Part shown: in pieces, positions 1 to 8,714 of the stretch | Position numbering within the stretch: the stretch's first letter is position 1 | Layout: each line of letters opens with the position of its first letter | Origin: Papillibacter cinnamivorans DSM 12816 | GTDB taxonomy: Bacteria; Bacillota; Clostridia; Oscillospirales; Oscillospiraceae | Direction: 5' to 3' | Assembly: GCF_900176335.1 (NCBI RefSeq) | Contig: NZ_FWXW01000001.1 | Location: 248,001-312,000 of the forward strand | DNA: 64,000 nt | Program-made: the position numbers and the translations under genes | The notes under the pieces: model-generated | Told to the model about the DNA's origin: nothing | Seen by the model: only the letters and a program-made list of their open reading frames with translations | Database searches by the model: none

Positions 1-93
1 GTACAATTTGGCATCTGAATTGCTCTCTAGTAAGGTACAGAAGTAAGATGCATCCGTTACGTGCTTCTGCAATTCGGAATAGGAGGCAAATAA

Positions 94-1536
94 ATGAAGA
101 CAGGACAAGAGTACAAAGACAGCTTGCGGGGCCGCAATATAAAGGTCTATTTCAAGGGCGAGCTGCTGGACGGCAACACTCTCATTGACAACCCCTACAT
201 CAGAGGGCACGTCAACTCGGCCGCTATGACTTATGAAATGGCTTTTGATCCCAAATACGAGGATCTTCTGACGGCCACTTCCCACCTCACCGGAAAAAAG
301 ATCAACCGTTTCACCCACATCCATCAGAGCGTGGAGGATCTTCTCACCAAAGTCCGGATGCTGCGGGCCGTCTCGCTGAACACCGGTACCTGCTATCAGC
401 GCTGCGTGGGCCTGGATGCGGTCAACGCCGTGTATACCACCACCTTTGAGATGGACCAGAAATTCGGCACCAACTATCACGAGCGCCTGGTGGATTTTCT
501 CAAACAGTGGCAGGAAAACGACTGGATGGTGGCCGGCGCCATGACCGACCCCAAAGGCGACCGCAGCCTTCGCCCCTCTCAGCAGGCCGATCCAGACCTC
601 TTCGTTCATGTGACTCAAAAGGACGACAAGGGCATCTACGTGTCCGGTGCCAAGGCCCACATGACCGGCATGGTGAACTCCCACTGGATGATTCTCATGC
701 CCACCTCCGGCTACGGAGAGGAGGACAAGGACTACTGCGTCTGCTGTGCCGTGCCCGTGGACGCCCCGGGTATCATCCACATCTTCGGCCGTCAGACCAA
801 CGACGGCAGGAAGGAAGAGGGAGAGATCGACCAGGGCAACGCCTGCTACGGCGTGGTGGGCGGCGAGTGCCTCACCGTGCTGGAAGACGTGTTCGTACCC
901 TGGGATAAGGTCTTCATGTGCGGGGAATTCCAGTACTCCGGCATGCTGGTGGAACGTTTTGCCTGCTATCACCGCCAGAATTACGGCGGCTGCAAGGGCG
1001 GCGTATCCGATATCGTCATCGGTGCGGCTGCCACCATCGCCGATATGAGCGGCTACAGCAAGGCGGCTCACATCAAGGATAAATTAAACTACATGATCCA
1101 TCTCACGGAAACCCTGTACGCCTGCTCCGTGGCCTGCTCCGCCATGGGCACCAAAACCGCCTCCGGCGCTTACTATGTGGATCCGCTGCTGGCAAACGTG
1201 GGCAAACACAATGTCACCCAGCTTATCTACGATATCGACCGCATCGCCCAGGACATCGGCGGAGGCCTGCTTGCAACCCTGCCCTCCGAGGCGGATCTGA
1301 GAAGTCCCGAGGTGGGAAAGTATGTGGAAAAATTCTTCAAAGGCGTTGCCTCCGTTCCCACCGAGGACCGGATGCGTATGGTACGGCTCCTGGAGGTCAT
1401 GACCGGAGGCGTGGCCCTGGTGGAGAGCATGCACGGCGCGGGCTCCCCCCAGGCGCAGCGCATCATGTACTCCAAGCTCTCCAACCTCGAAGCCAAGAAG
1501 GCGGCGGCTAAAAAAATCGCCGGCGTAAAGCCTTAA
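94..1536 (+). CDS. abfD: 4-hydroxybutyryl-CoA dehydratase / vinylacetyl-CoA isomerase
   Basis: This 480-residue protein matches the radical FAD/[4Fe-4S] enzyme that turns 4-hydroxybutyryl-CoA into crotonyl-CoA. The four cluster ligands known from the Clostridium aminobutyricum enzyme (C99, C103, H292, C299) appear one residue later: C100 and C104 in TCYQRC, and H293 and C300 in YHRQNYGGC. The motif GAMTDPKGDRS and the C-terminal SMHGAGSPQAQRIM are family hallmarks, and the length is normal. The ATG follows AGGAGG by 8 nt. It is the first gene of the catabolic cluster. The presence of all four ligands separates it from the related HpaB flavin monooxygenases, which lack the cluster. Confidence 0.93.
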   Translation: MKTGQEYKDSLRGRNIKVYFKGELLDGNTLIDNPYIRGHVNSAAMTYEMAFDPKYEDLLTATSHLTGKKINRFTHIHQSVEDLLTKVRMLRAVSLNTGTCYQRCVGLDAVNAVYTTTFEMDQKFGTNYHERLVDFLKQWQENDWMVAGAMTDPKGDRSLRPSQQADPDLFVHVTQKDDKGIYVSGAKAHMTGMVNSHWMILMPTSGYGEEDKDYCVCCAVPVDAPGIIHIFGRQTNDGRKEEGEIDQGNACYGVVGGECLTVLEDVFVPWDKVFMCGEFQYSGMLVERFACYHRQNYGGCKGGVSDIVIGAAATIADMSGYSKAAHIKDKLNYMIHLTETLYACSVACSAMGTKTASGAYYVDPLLANVGKHNVTQLIYDIDRIAQDIGGGLLATLPSEADLRSPEVGKYVEKFFKGVASVPTEDRMRMVRLLEVMTGGVALVESMHGAGSPQAQRIMYSKLSNLEAKKAAAKKIAGVKP

Positions 1537-1548
1537 GGTACCGTCGGC

Positions 1549-1845
1549 ATGAAAGTGGGCGTAAAATTCTGCGGCCACTGCGCGATGCACATGGATATGA
1601 CCGTACTGTATGGGGCTCTTCGCCTGGCCCTTCCGGAGATCGAGTTTGCATATGCCTCCGCTTCGGAAAAATGGGACCTTCTGCTGATCTTAAACGCCTG
1701 TCCCGTTGCCTGCGCCGGCCGTCCGGTCTTTGACGGTCCTGTTATAACCGTCTCGCCCGTCGCCGTCGACGGCTGGCCCGTAGAACCGGAAAATCTTCTG
1801 GAGGAGCTGGCAAAGCGGCTGAAGAACGCCGAAAACCGATACTAA
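1549..1845 (+). CDS. Small CxxC protein downstream of abfD, unknown function
   Basis: A 98-residue protein begins 12 nt after the abfD stop. It has an N-terminal CGHC pair (C8, C11), an internal CPVAC pair (C51, C55) and an alternating hydrophobic pattern suggesting a small alpha/beta fold. No signal peptide or membrane segment is visible. The ribosome-binding site is weak (AAGG), so translation may be coupled to abfD. I do not recognise the family. Four cysteines next to an oxygen-sensitive Fe-S enzyme make a metal/cluster-handling or redox role possible, but this is inference. A long reading frame runs on the opposite strand; the cluster orientation and spacing favour this one. Confidence 0.6.
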   Translation: MKVGVKFCGHCAMHMDMTVLYGALRLALPEIEFAYASASEKWDLLLILNACPVACAGRPVFDGPVITVSPVAVDGWPVEPENLLEELAKRLKNAENRY

Positions 1846-1944
1846 CCGCGGCGGGCGCATCCCCGGGAAGGGAGATAGCCTGACCCCGGCGATGCCCCGC
1901 CGCCGATCCGGAGAAACAAATCGAAAAGACAGGAGGAATATAAA

Positions 1945-3009
1945 TTGAAAGCATTTGGCTGCACCGTACCCGGCAAAGAAGCCGGATGGATGGAAAAAGC
2001 GGTCCCGGCAATCGGGCCCTATGACGCCCTTGTAAAGCCGATTGTCATTGCTCCCTGTTCCTCGGATGTTCACAACGCTTTCGAAATAGGCTCTCCGGCG
2101 TTCCTGAATAACCGCGTCCTCGGTCACGAGGCGCTGGCGGAGGTCGTCGAGGTGGGAGCCGAGGTAAAGGATTTTAAACCCGGTGACAAGATCGTGGTTC
2201 CCGCCGTCACGCCGGACTGGCGTCAGCCCAGCATTCAGGACACCTATCACCAGCATATCAAAAACCCCAACGATTCCTTCAGATACGCCTTTTCTCTTGA
2301 CGGCGTCTTCGCCGAGTTCTTTCTCGTACCGGATGCGGACATGAACGCTGCGCACCTGCCGGATGGAATGCCCTATGAAAAAGCGGTAATGGCCTGCGAC
2401 ATGATGACCACCGGATTCCACGGCGCGGAGCTTGCGGAAATCGGCTTCGGCGAGAGCGTGGCGGTGATCGGCATCGGCCCCGTGGGCCTCATGGCGGTGG
2501 CGGGCGCCGTACTGCGGGGAGCGGGCCGCGTCATGGTGGTGGGAACTCGCCAGAACTGTATTAATATCGCCAGGGAGTACGGCGCCACGGATGTAATCAG
2601 CTACAAGGAGGGCGACATCGCAAAGCAGATCAAAGCCATGACGGACCGAAAAGGTGTCGACAAAGTCATCATTGCCGGCGGAAACGCAGACACCTTTGCC
2701 GCCGCTGTTACCATGGTCCGCCCCGGGGGAATCGTCGCCAACATCAACTTCTATACCGGCGTCCCCAGCCTTCCCATCCCACTTCTGGCCTGGGGCTCGG
2801 GACTTTCTCACAAGACTCTTCGGGGCGGACTGTGTCCCGGCGGCCGCCGCCGGATGGAAAAGATGCTCGCTATGATTCAAAACGGCAGGGTGGACCCCAG
2901 CCGGCTGATCACCCATACCTTTAGGGGGCTTGCGGAAGTGGAACCCGCCTTCCAGATGATGGTGAAGAAGCCCGGGGATCTCATCAAGCCCATCGTTTAC
3001 ATTCAATAA
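1945..3009 (+). CDS. Zinc-dependent NADP(H) secondary alcohol dehydrogenase
   Basis: A 354-residue medium-chain dehydrogenase of the Thermoanaerobacter/Clostridium isopropanol dehydrogenase type. The catalytic zinc ligands are in place: C38, H61, E62 and D152 in ACDMMTTG. The Rossmann motif GIGPVGLMAV lies at about 176-185, followed by VVGTR, whose arginine is where this subfamily contacts the NADP 2'-phosphate. The four-cysteine structural zinc lobe of horse-liver-type enzymes is absent, as expected. It starts after AGGAGG. The iron-type 4-hydroxybutyrate dehydrogenase usual in abfD clusters is not seen, so this enzyme may oxidise the hydroxy-acid or another alcohol; the substrate is not decided by sequence. 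Confidence 0.88.
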   Translation: MKAFGCTVPGKEAGWMEKAVPAIGPYDALVKPIVIAPCSSDVHNAFEIGSPAFLNNRVLGHEALAEVVEVGAEVKDFKPGDKIVVPAVTPDWRQPSIQDTYHQHIKNPNDSFRYAFSLDGVFAEFFLVPDADMNAAHLPDGMPYEKAVMACDMMTTGFHGAELAEIGFGESVAVIGIGPVGLMAVAGAVLRGAGRVMVVGTRQNCINIAREYGATDVISYKEGDIAKQIKAMTDRKGVDKVIIAGGNADTFAAAVTMVRPGGIVANINFYTGVPSLPIPLLAWGSGLSHKTLRGGLCPGGRRRMEKMLAMIQNGRVDPSRLITHTFRGLAEVEPAFQMMVKKPGDLIKPIVYIQ

Positions 3010-3026
3010 AGAAAGAGGGAAGCGGA

Positions 3027-3785
3027 ATGTCTTTCGACGTAAAAGGAAAAATTGCCCTGATAACCGGCTCCACCAAGGGGATCGGCCGCGCCATCGCCGA
3101 GGCCCTGGCGGAAAACGGCGCGTCGGTGGTGATCGTCAGCCGTCATCAGAACGACTGCGACGCCGTCGCCGCCGGGATAAGCAAAAAGTATGGGGCCGAG
3201 ACTCTTGCGGTGGCCGCGGACATCACGAAGCAGGAACAAATCGACCAGTTGGTTGCTAAAGCCGTTGCCCGGTTTGGGCGCATCGACGTGCTGGTAAACA
3301 ACGCCGGCTCCGCCATCACCAAAAAAGCCGAGGATCTCACCGAGGCCGACTGGGACCGGGTGGTGAACCTGGACCTGAGGGCTGTCTTTTTCACGGCCCA
3401 GGCGGTGGGACGGCAGATGATCGCGCAGAAGAGCGGCAAGATCATCAATATTTCCTCCATTCTCGGCCTGGTGGCCGACAAGCAGGTCCTTCCGTACTGC
3501 GTTTCCAAGGGGGGCGTTCTCCAGATGACCAAGGCTCTGGCCCTTGAATGGGCAAAGCACAACATCCAGGTCAATGCCATCTGCCCCGGCTATGTGATCA
3601 CCGAGATCAACCGCGATTTTCTCACGGACGAAAAGGCCTCGGCGGGGCTCCTGAGAAAGACCGTCATGCGCCGCTTCGGCCAGGTGGAGGAGATTGCGGG
3701 AGCCGCCGTGTTTCTGGCTTCCGGTGCCTCCAGCTACATGACGGGGCAGCAGATCGTGATCGATGGGGGCTGGACGGCGGAATAA
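3027..3785 (+). CDS. Short-chain dehydrogenase/reductase (FabG/3-hydroxybutyrate dehydrogenase-like)
   Basis: A classical 252-residue SDR. The cofactor motif TGSTKGIG lies at 13-20, NNAG at 91-94, and the catalytic set is S144, Y157 and K161 (YCVSK). The PGYV segment after the active site and the C-terminal IDGGWT are typical. It lies 17 nt after the alcohol dehydrogenase, so the two are almost certainly co-transcribed. Substrate cannot be read from sequence; in this setting a 3-hydroxyacyl or 3-hydroxybutyrate substrate is plausible. General FabG-like 3-oxoacyl reductase activity is the alternative. Confidence 0.9.
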   Translation: MSFDVKGKIALITGSTKGIGRAIAEALAENGASVVIVSRHQNDCDAVAAGISKKYGAETLAVAADITKQEQIDQLVAKAVARFGRIDVLVNNAGSAITKKAEDLTEADWDRVVNLDLRAVFFTAQAVGRQMIAQKSGKIINISSILGLVADKQVLPYCVSKGGVLQMTKALALEWAKHNIQVNAICPGYVITEINRDFLTDEKASAGLLRKTVMRRFGQVEEIAGAAVFLASGASSYMTGQQIVIDGGWTAE

Positions 3786-3815
3786 GCGGCTAAATACCGA
3801 AAGGGGGTGTCATTT

Positions 3816-5375
3816 GTGAAAATCGTTTCCGCCAGGGAAGCGGCCAATCTTCTTAAGACCGGCATGACCGTGGCAACCGAGGGCTTTCTGGGCATTCAGG
3901 TTGCCGACGAGATCTTTCTCGGAATCCGGGAGCGTTTTCTGGAAGAGGGGCTGCCCCGGGATCTGACCCTGTTTCATATCGCCTCCCAGGGAGACTTTTC
4001 CAATGAAAAAGGGCTCTGCCGTCTGGCCGAAGAGGGCCTTCTCAAGCGGGTGATCGGGGCCCATTTCAACACCATGCCCAAGCTCCGGGATATGCTGTCG
4101 GAAAATAAGATCGAGGGCTTCAATCTGCCCCAGGGCGTCATCTCCCACATGATGCGGGACATCGCCGCCCACAAGCCGGGCACCATCACCCACGTGGGGC
4201 TGAAAACCTTCGTGGACCCCCGTCTGGAGGGGGCAAAGGTCAATCAGAAAGCCAGGGACTCCGGTTATGACCCGGTGGAGCTCATCCACCTGGGCGGCAA
4301 AGAATACCTCTGGTATAAGCCTGTCCGGCCGGACGCCTGTATCCTCCGGGGAAGTTATGCCGACGAGCGGGGAAATATCTCCTTCGAAAAAGAAGTCGCC
4401 ACCCTCAGCACCGTGTCGGTGGCCCAGGCCACCCGGAACAGCGGCGGGATCGTCATCGTCCAGGTGGAACGCATTGTGGGCGCGGGCACGCTGGACCCCA
4501 AGCTGGTGAAAATCCCGGGGATCTATGTGGATTACGTGGTGGTGGCCCGCCCGGAAAACCACCGGCAGACCTATGCCGTGGACTACGATCCCGCCTTCAC
4601 CGGCCATATCCGGGTCCCCGTCAGCTCCATCCCTCCTCTGAAGCTGGATGAGCGTAAGGTGATTGCCCGCCGGGCGGCGATGGAGCTGGTCCCCCGCGCG
4701 GTGGTCAATCTCGGCGTGGGAATGCCGGAAGGAGTGGCCATCGTGGCAACCGAAGAGGGGATCGCCCATCACATGAACCTCACCGTGGAGTCCGGCCCTG
4801 TGGGCGGCGTCCCGGCGGGGGGCGGGAGCTTCGGCGCCGCCACCAATCCCGAGGCCATCCTGGACCAGGGCTATCAGTTTGATTTTTACGACGGCGGCGG
4901 TATCGACGTGGCCTTTCTTGGCATCGGACAGTGCGATGCCAAGGGCAACATCAACGTGTCCAGATTCGGCACCCGGTCCCCGGGCTGCGGTGGCTTTATC
5001 AATATCACGCAAAACTCGAAAAAGGTGGTGTTCTGCGGCAACTTTACCGCCGGCGGTGTTCAGCTGGAAATCGGAAACGGAAAACTCACTATAAGAAAGG
5101 AAGGGAAGGTACATAAGTTCATCCCCGCCGTGGAACAGATCACCTTCAGCGGGGAATACGCCAAAGAGGTTGCCCAGCCGGTGGTCTACATCACGGAGCG
5201 TGCGGTGTTTGAAATGAAGCCGGAAGGCTTCGCACTCACCGAAATCGCCCCCGGGATCGACCTGCAAAAGGACGTGCTGGACCAAATGGACTTTCAGCCG
5301 ATAATCGCAAAAGAGTTAAAGCGTATGGACGAGCGGATATTCCGTGAAGAAAAAATGGGAATCACACTGATATAA
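3816..5375 (+). CDS. Acyl-CoA:acetate CoA-transferase, propionate CoA-transferase family
   Basis: About 519 residues containing both halves of a family I CoA-transferase in one chain (YdiF/Pct type). The active-site glutamate that forms the glutamyl-CoA thioester is in TVESGPVGG, followed by the glycine-rich AGGGSFGAATNP oxyanion segment. The start chosen is the GTG 8 nt after AAGGGGG; an in-frame GTG at 3807 overlaps that ribosome-binding site. In this cluster it would activate the imported acid (for example 4-hydroxybutyrate) with CoA from acetyl-CoA or another acyl-CoA. Exact acyl preference is unknown. Confidence 0.9.
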   Translation: MKIVSAREAANLLKTGMTVATEGFLGIQVADEIFLGIRERFLEEGLPRDLTLFHIASQGDFSNEKGLCRLAEEGLLKRVIGAHFNTMPKLRDMLSENKIEGFNLPQGVISHMMRDIAAHKPGTITHVGLKTFVDPRLEGAKVNQKARDSGYDPVELIHLGGKEYLWYKPVRPDACILRGSYADERGNISFEKEVATLSTVSVAQATRNSGGIVIVQVERIVGAGTLDPKLVKIPGIYVDYVVVARPENHRQTYAVDYDPAFTGHIRVPVSSIPPLKLDERKVIARRAAMELVPRAVVNLGVGMPEGVAIVATEEGIAHHMNLTVESGPVGGVPAGGGSFGAATNPEAILDQGYQFDFYDGGGIDVAFLGIGQCDAKGNINVSRFGTRSPGCGGFINITQNSKKVVFCGNFTAGGVQLEIGNGKLTIRKEGKVHKFIPAVEQITFSGEYAKEVAQPVVYITERAVFEMKPEGFALTEIAPGIDLQKDVLDQMDFQPIIAKELKRMDERIFREEKMGITLI

Positions 5376-5401
5376 ACTGAATAAGAAAGAAAGGGACCGT
5401 T

Positions 5402-6769
5402 ATGGCATTGATGAAACGCGCCTACGGGGCGGAACAGCCCTACATCCCGCTCGGCATCTTTAAGGTCAGATTCCCTTTCATCCATTATCGCCTGGAATGG
5501 CCGGAAGTGATCCAGGGATTGTTCTGCACCGCCATTTCCGCCGCGGCCTATGTGTATCACATGGAAAACCTCGGCATCAGTTTCGAGCTGGCGTTTCTCC
5601 TTACGGTAATCAACGAGCTGCTCTATTTTATCCACGTTACCATGGGAGATCCCGTCTGCCCAGGGTGGATTACCCCGGCGATCCCGCTGACCCTCTCCTA
5701 TCTGTCCGCCTATGCCGTGGGTCCCGAACGGATTCAGGCTCTGGCCGCGGTCCAGATTATGACGGCGCTTTTCTTCTTCTTCTTCGGGATCACGGGCCTG
5801 GCCAAAAAGATCATCGGGATCGTCCCCAAGTCCATGCAGGCCGGAATTTTGTTGGGCGCAGGCTTCTCCGCGGTCAACAGCGTCATCAAGGCCAACGGCC
5901 GGGTCGTGGGCATGGAGATTTCCTTCTGGGTCGGCGCCGTCATTTCCCTCATCGTTCTTTACTCCGTCCACTACAATAAATTCCGTACCAAAAACAAGCT
6001 CCTGGATCTTTTGGGAAAAGCGGGAATCGTTCCCGGGATGATTGCCGCGCTCATTGTGGGTGTTGTTATCGGAGAGATTCCCATGCCTACGATTCAGTGG
6101 GGGATCTTCCACAATTTCGACTTCGCCGGGATTCTTTCCCAGACCTCCGTCTTCGGAATCGGATGGCCAAGCATCTCTCTCTTTCTCAACTGTATTCCTC
6201 TGGTGATCAGCATCTACATCATAGCCTTCGGCGACTTCATCACCAGTGAAGCCCTCATCCGGGATGCGGACAAAGTCAGGGACGACGAGATCATCGACTT
6301 CAACCCCAGCCGTTCCAACATCCTGTCCGGAATCCGGAACCTCATTGAAGGGATCTTCTGCCCCCACGTCACTCTGGCGGGTCCTCTCTGGGGCGCTGGT
6401 ACCATTGCCGTCGCCGAGCGCTATAAGAGAGGCCGCGCGGGCATGGACTCCATCTTCAGCGGTATGGGCACATTAAAATTTGCCATGATTGTCGGCATCT
6501 TCATCACCCCCCTTATGTCTATCTTTACTCCCGTGGCGCCGGTCCTGGTTTCTTTAACCCTGTTTGTCCAGGGCTTTGCCAGTGGCTACCTCGCCATGGA
6601 AATGCTGAAAACCCGTGAGGAGCGCGGCTGCGCCTGCATCATGGGAGTAGCCACCGGATTTGTCAGCGCCGCCACCGGTCTTCTGGTCGGTCTCATCCTC
6701 CATGTGCTGATCGGTTTCCCGAAGCAGCAGAAAACCGAAGCAGCCTTAGCGGAAGCCGAGGTAAAATAA
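5402..6769 (+). CDS. Multi-pass permease, uracil/xanthine (NCS2-like) type
   Basis: A 455-residue integral membrane protein with roughly 12-14 hydrophobic spans and a cytoplasmic N-terminus. The layout, with a conserved acidic FGDFITSEAL stretch and a GPLWGAG motif in the second half, resembles the nucleobase/anion permeases of the NCS2-SulP fold. It starts 26 nt after the CoA-transferase in the same direction, so it probably imports the substrate of this pathway rather than a nucleobase; that is inference from position. I do not recognise a characterised close relative. Confidence 0.7.
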   Translation: MALMKRAYGAEQPYIPLGIFKVRFPFIHYRLEWPEVIQGLFCTAISAAAYVYHMENLGISFELAFLLTVINELLYFIHVTMGDPVCPGWITPAIPLTLSYLSAYAVGPERIQALAAVQIMTALFFFFFGITGLAKKIIGIVPKSMQAGILLGAGFSAVNSVIKANGRVVGMEISFWVGAVISLIVLYSVHYNKFRTKNKLLDLLGKAGIVPGMIAALIVGVVIGEIPMPTIQWGIFHNFDFAGILSQTSVFGIGWPSISLFLNCIPLVISIYIIAFGDFITSEALIRDADKVRDDEIIDFNPSRSNILSGIRNLIEGIFCPHVTLAGPLWGAGTIAVAERYKRGRAGMDSIFSGMGTLKFAMIVGIFITPLMSIFTPVAPVLVSLTLFVQGFASGYLAMEMLKTREERGCACIMGVATGFVSAATGLLVGLILHVLIGFPKQQKTEAALAEAEVK

Positions 6770-6966
6770 GCCGTAGTATCGTACTTTATACTGCGCATGC
6801 CACGTCCGATCTATTTGACGCCCGGTACAGACCGCTTTCTGCAGCCCACTCATCGCCCCTCCTTTTTGTTCGGCTTACGGGCGGGTATGGAAGAAGCGTG
6901 CCCGCCCTAAGTCGTCCATTCGATGGTATTTTATTTCATTTTTGTTTATTCATGGAGGTGATTCGG

Positions 6967-7743
6967 ATGTCATATATTACGTTTGAACAGAAAAACCATA
7001 TCGTCCTTCTCACCGTCAATCGTCCGGAGGCACTCAACGCCCTGTGCAAAGAGGTAATCCTGGAGCTGGACGCCGCCATTGCCCGCCTGGAGGAAATGGA
7101 CGACGTTTCTGTGGTGATTCTCACCGGCGCCGGAAGAGCCTTTGTGGCAGGCGCGGACATCGCCGAAATGAAGGATCTCCCCGTCCCCGTGGCCAGGGAC
7201 TGGAGTGCTCTGGGAAACCGGGTGTTCCGGCGTCTGGAGACTCTGCCCAAGATCGTGATTGCGGCCGTGGGAGGTTTCGCCCTGGGCGGCGGCTGCGAGC
7301 TTGCCATGTCCTGTGATATCCGTATCGCGTCCGAAAAGGCGAAGTTCGGACAGCCGGAGGTCGGCCTGGGTATAACGCCCGGTTTCGGAGGCACCCAACG
7401 GCTTCCCCGCATCGTGGGCGTCGGGCGGGCCATGGAGCTCATCGCCACGGGACGCGTCGTCGGAGCGGAGGAGGCTGAGCGCATAGGGCTTGTAAACCGC
7501 GTGGTCGCTCCCGAGGCCCTGATGGACGAGACCTTCCGCCTGGCGGAAACCATCTGCGCCCAGGCTCAGATCGCGGTGCGTCAGAGCAAGCGCTGTATCC
7601 GCCAGGGGATGCAGGCGGATATCGTCACCGCCGCCGCCTTCGAAAGCGAAGCCTTCGGCCTGTGTTTCTCCACCGAGGACCAGAAGGAAGGCATGAGCGC
7701 CTTCGTGGAAAAAAGGGCGGAGAAGAATTTTAAAAATCGGTAA
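6967..7743 (+). CDS. crt: Enoyl-CoA hydratase (crotonase)
   Basis: A 258-residue crotonase. The oxyanion-hole loop AGADIAEM lies near 61-68, and the two catalytic glutamates 20 residues apart are E111 (GGGCELAM) and E131 (GQPEVGLG), followed by GITPGFGGTQRL. The ATG is chosen because GGAGGTG lies 6 nt upstream; the frame is open further 5' but without support. It would add water to the crotonyl-CoA made by the dehydratase, giving 3-hydroxybutyryl-CoA, or run the reverse reaction during butyrate formation. It is separated from the permease by 197 bp without a gene, so a second promoter is possible. Confidence 0.93.
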   Translation: MSYITFEQKNHIVLLTVNRPEALNALCKEVILELDAAIARLEEMDDVSVVILTGAGRAFVAGADIAEMKDLPVPVARDWSALGNRVFRRLETLPKIVIAAVGGFALGGGCELAMSCDIRIASEKAKFGQPEVGLGITPGFGGTQRLPRIVGVGRAMELIATGRVVGAEEAERIGLVNRVVAPEALMDETFRLAETICAQAQIAVRQSKRCIRQGMQADIVTAAAFESEAFGLCFSTEDQKEGMSAFVEKRAEKNFKNR

Positions 7744-7794
7744 CCGCTGCGCCCCGGCGCGCAGCCTAAAAAAGCTTTCGGGGAGGACTGCTGA

Positions 7795-8643
7795 ATGGAA
7801 AAGATTTTTGTGATCGGCGCGGGTACCATGGGCCTGGACATCGCTCAGGTGTTCGCCAAAGCGGGCTTTGAGGTCGCCGTCCAGGACGTTTCGGACAAGA
7901 TTCTGGACGGAACCCGGGCGAAGCTCGTAAAGAGCCTCGAAAAATTGGTGACCAAGGGTACCATGTCGGAAGAAAACAAAGCCGCCCTGCTGGGCAGAAT
8001 GCGCTTCACCACCGACGTTGCCGCCGCTGCCCATGCGGATCTGGTGATTGAGGCGGTGGTGGAAAATATGGAGATCAAGCGAAAGGTATTCGCCTCTTTG
8101 GATGGAATCTGCAAGCCGGAGACCATTCTCGCCTCCAATACTTCCTCGATCTCCATTACCGCCATTGCCGCCGTCACCTCCCGCCAGGACAGGGTCATCG
8201 GCATGCACTTTTTTAATCCAGCCGTTGTCATGAAGCTGGTGGAGGTCATCCGGGGTGCCAATACCTCCGACGAAACCACGGAAACGGTGAAGGCACTTGC
8301 CAGCCAAATCGGCAAGCGCCCGGTGGAGGTTAACGAAGGCCCCGGTTTTGTTGTCAACAAGATTCTGTGTCCCATGATCAACGAGGCGGTTGGGCTCCTG
8401 GAGCTGGGCGTTGCCTCCGCCGAGGATATCGACACCGCCATGTGCCTGGGCGCCAATCACCCCATGGGCCCTTTGACTCTGGCAGATCTCATCGGCCTGG
8501 ACGTATGCCTTTCCGTAATGGAAACGCTCCACGCAGAAACCGGCGACGACAAATATCGCCCGTCCATGCTGCTGCGCAAATACGTGCGCGCCGGCAAGCT
8601 GGGCCGCAAGACGGGTGTCGGCTTCTACGATTATAGAAAGTAA
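7795..8643 (+). CDS. hbd: 3-hydroxybutyryl-CoA dehydrogenase
   Basis: A 282-residue 3-hydroxyacyl-CoA dehydrogenase. GAGTMG at 8-13 and D31 at the end of strand 2 indicate NAD(H). The catalytic residues S117, H138, E150 and N188 sit in the motifs [21 protein letters not shown] and GFVVNKIL. It follows crotonase by 51 nt and is the last gene of the cluster, ending at a strong terminator. With crotonase it interconverts crotonyl-CoA and acetoacetyl-CoA. No thiolase or butyryl-CoA dehydrogenase follows. Confidence 0.95.
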   Translation: MEKIFVIGAGTMGLDIAQVFAKAGFEVAVQDVSDKILDGTRAKLVKSLEKLVTKGTMSEENKAALLGRMRFTTDVAAAAHADLVIEAVVENMEIKRKVFASLDGICKPETILASNTSSISITAIAAVTSRQDRVIGMHFFNPAVVMKLVEVIRGANTSDETTETVKALASQIGKRPVEVNEGPGFVVNKILCPMINEAVGLLELGVASAEDIDTAMCLGANHPMGPLTLADLIGLDVCLSVMETLHAETGDDKYRPSMLLRKYVRAGKLGRKTGVGFYDYRK

Positions 8644-8661
8644 TCAAAACCGCGGATTGGA

Positions 8662-8700
8662 TAAACCGGCCTCCGGCAAAAGCCGGAGGCCGGTTTTATA
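8662..8700. terminator. Rho-independent terminator after hbd
   Basis: An inverted repeat AAACCGGCCTCCGGC / GCCGGAGGCCGGTTT with a 4-nt loop, followed by T-rich sequence. It ends the rightward catabolic cluster and can also serve the leftward diguanylate cyclase gene that stops just beyond it. Confidence 0.85.
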
Positions 8701-8714
8701 TTGAGAAACGAAAA

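Noticed and set aside
1690-3006. 438-codon leftward frame opposite the alcohol dehydrogenase
   Set aside because: Mirror of GC-rich coding; the + strand genes have clear family motifs and ribosome-binding sites.
3810-5285. 491-codon leftward frame opposite the CoA-transferase
   Set aside because: Same reason; the CoA-transferase active site is clear on the + strand.
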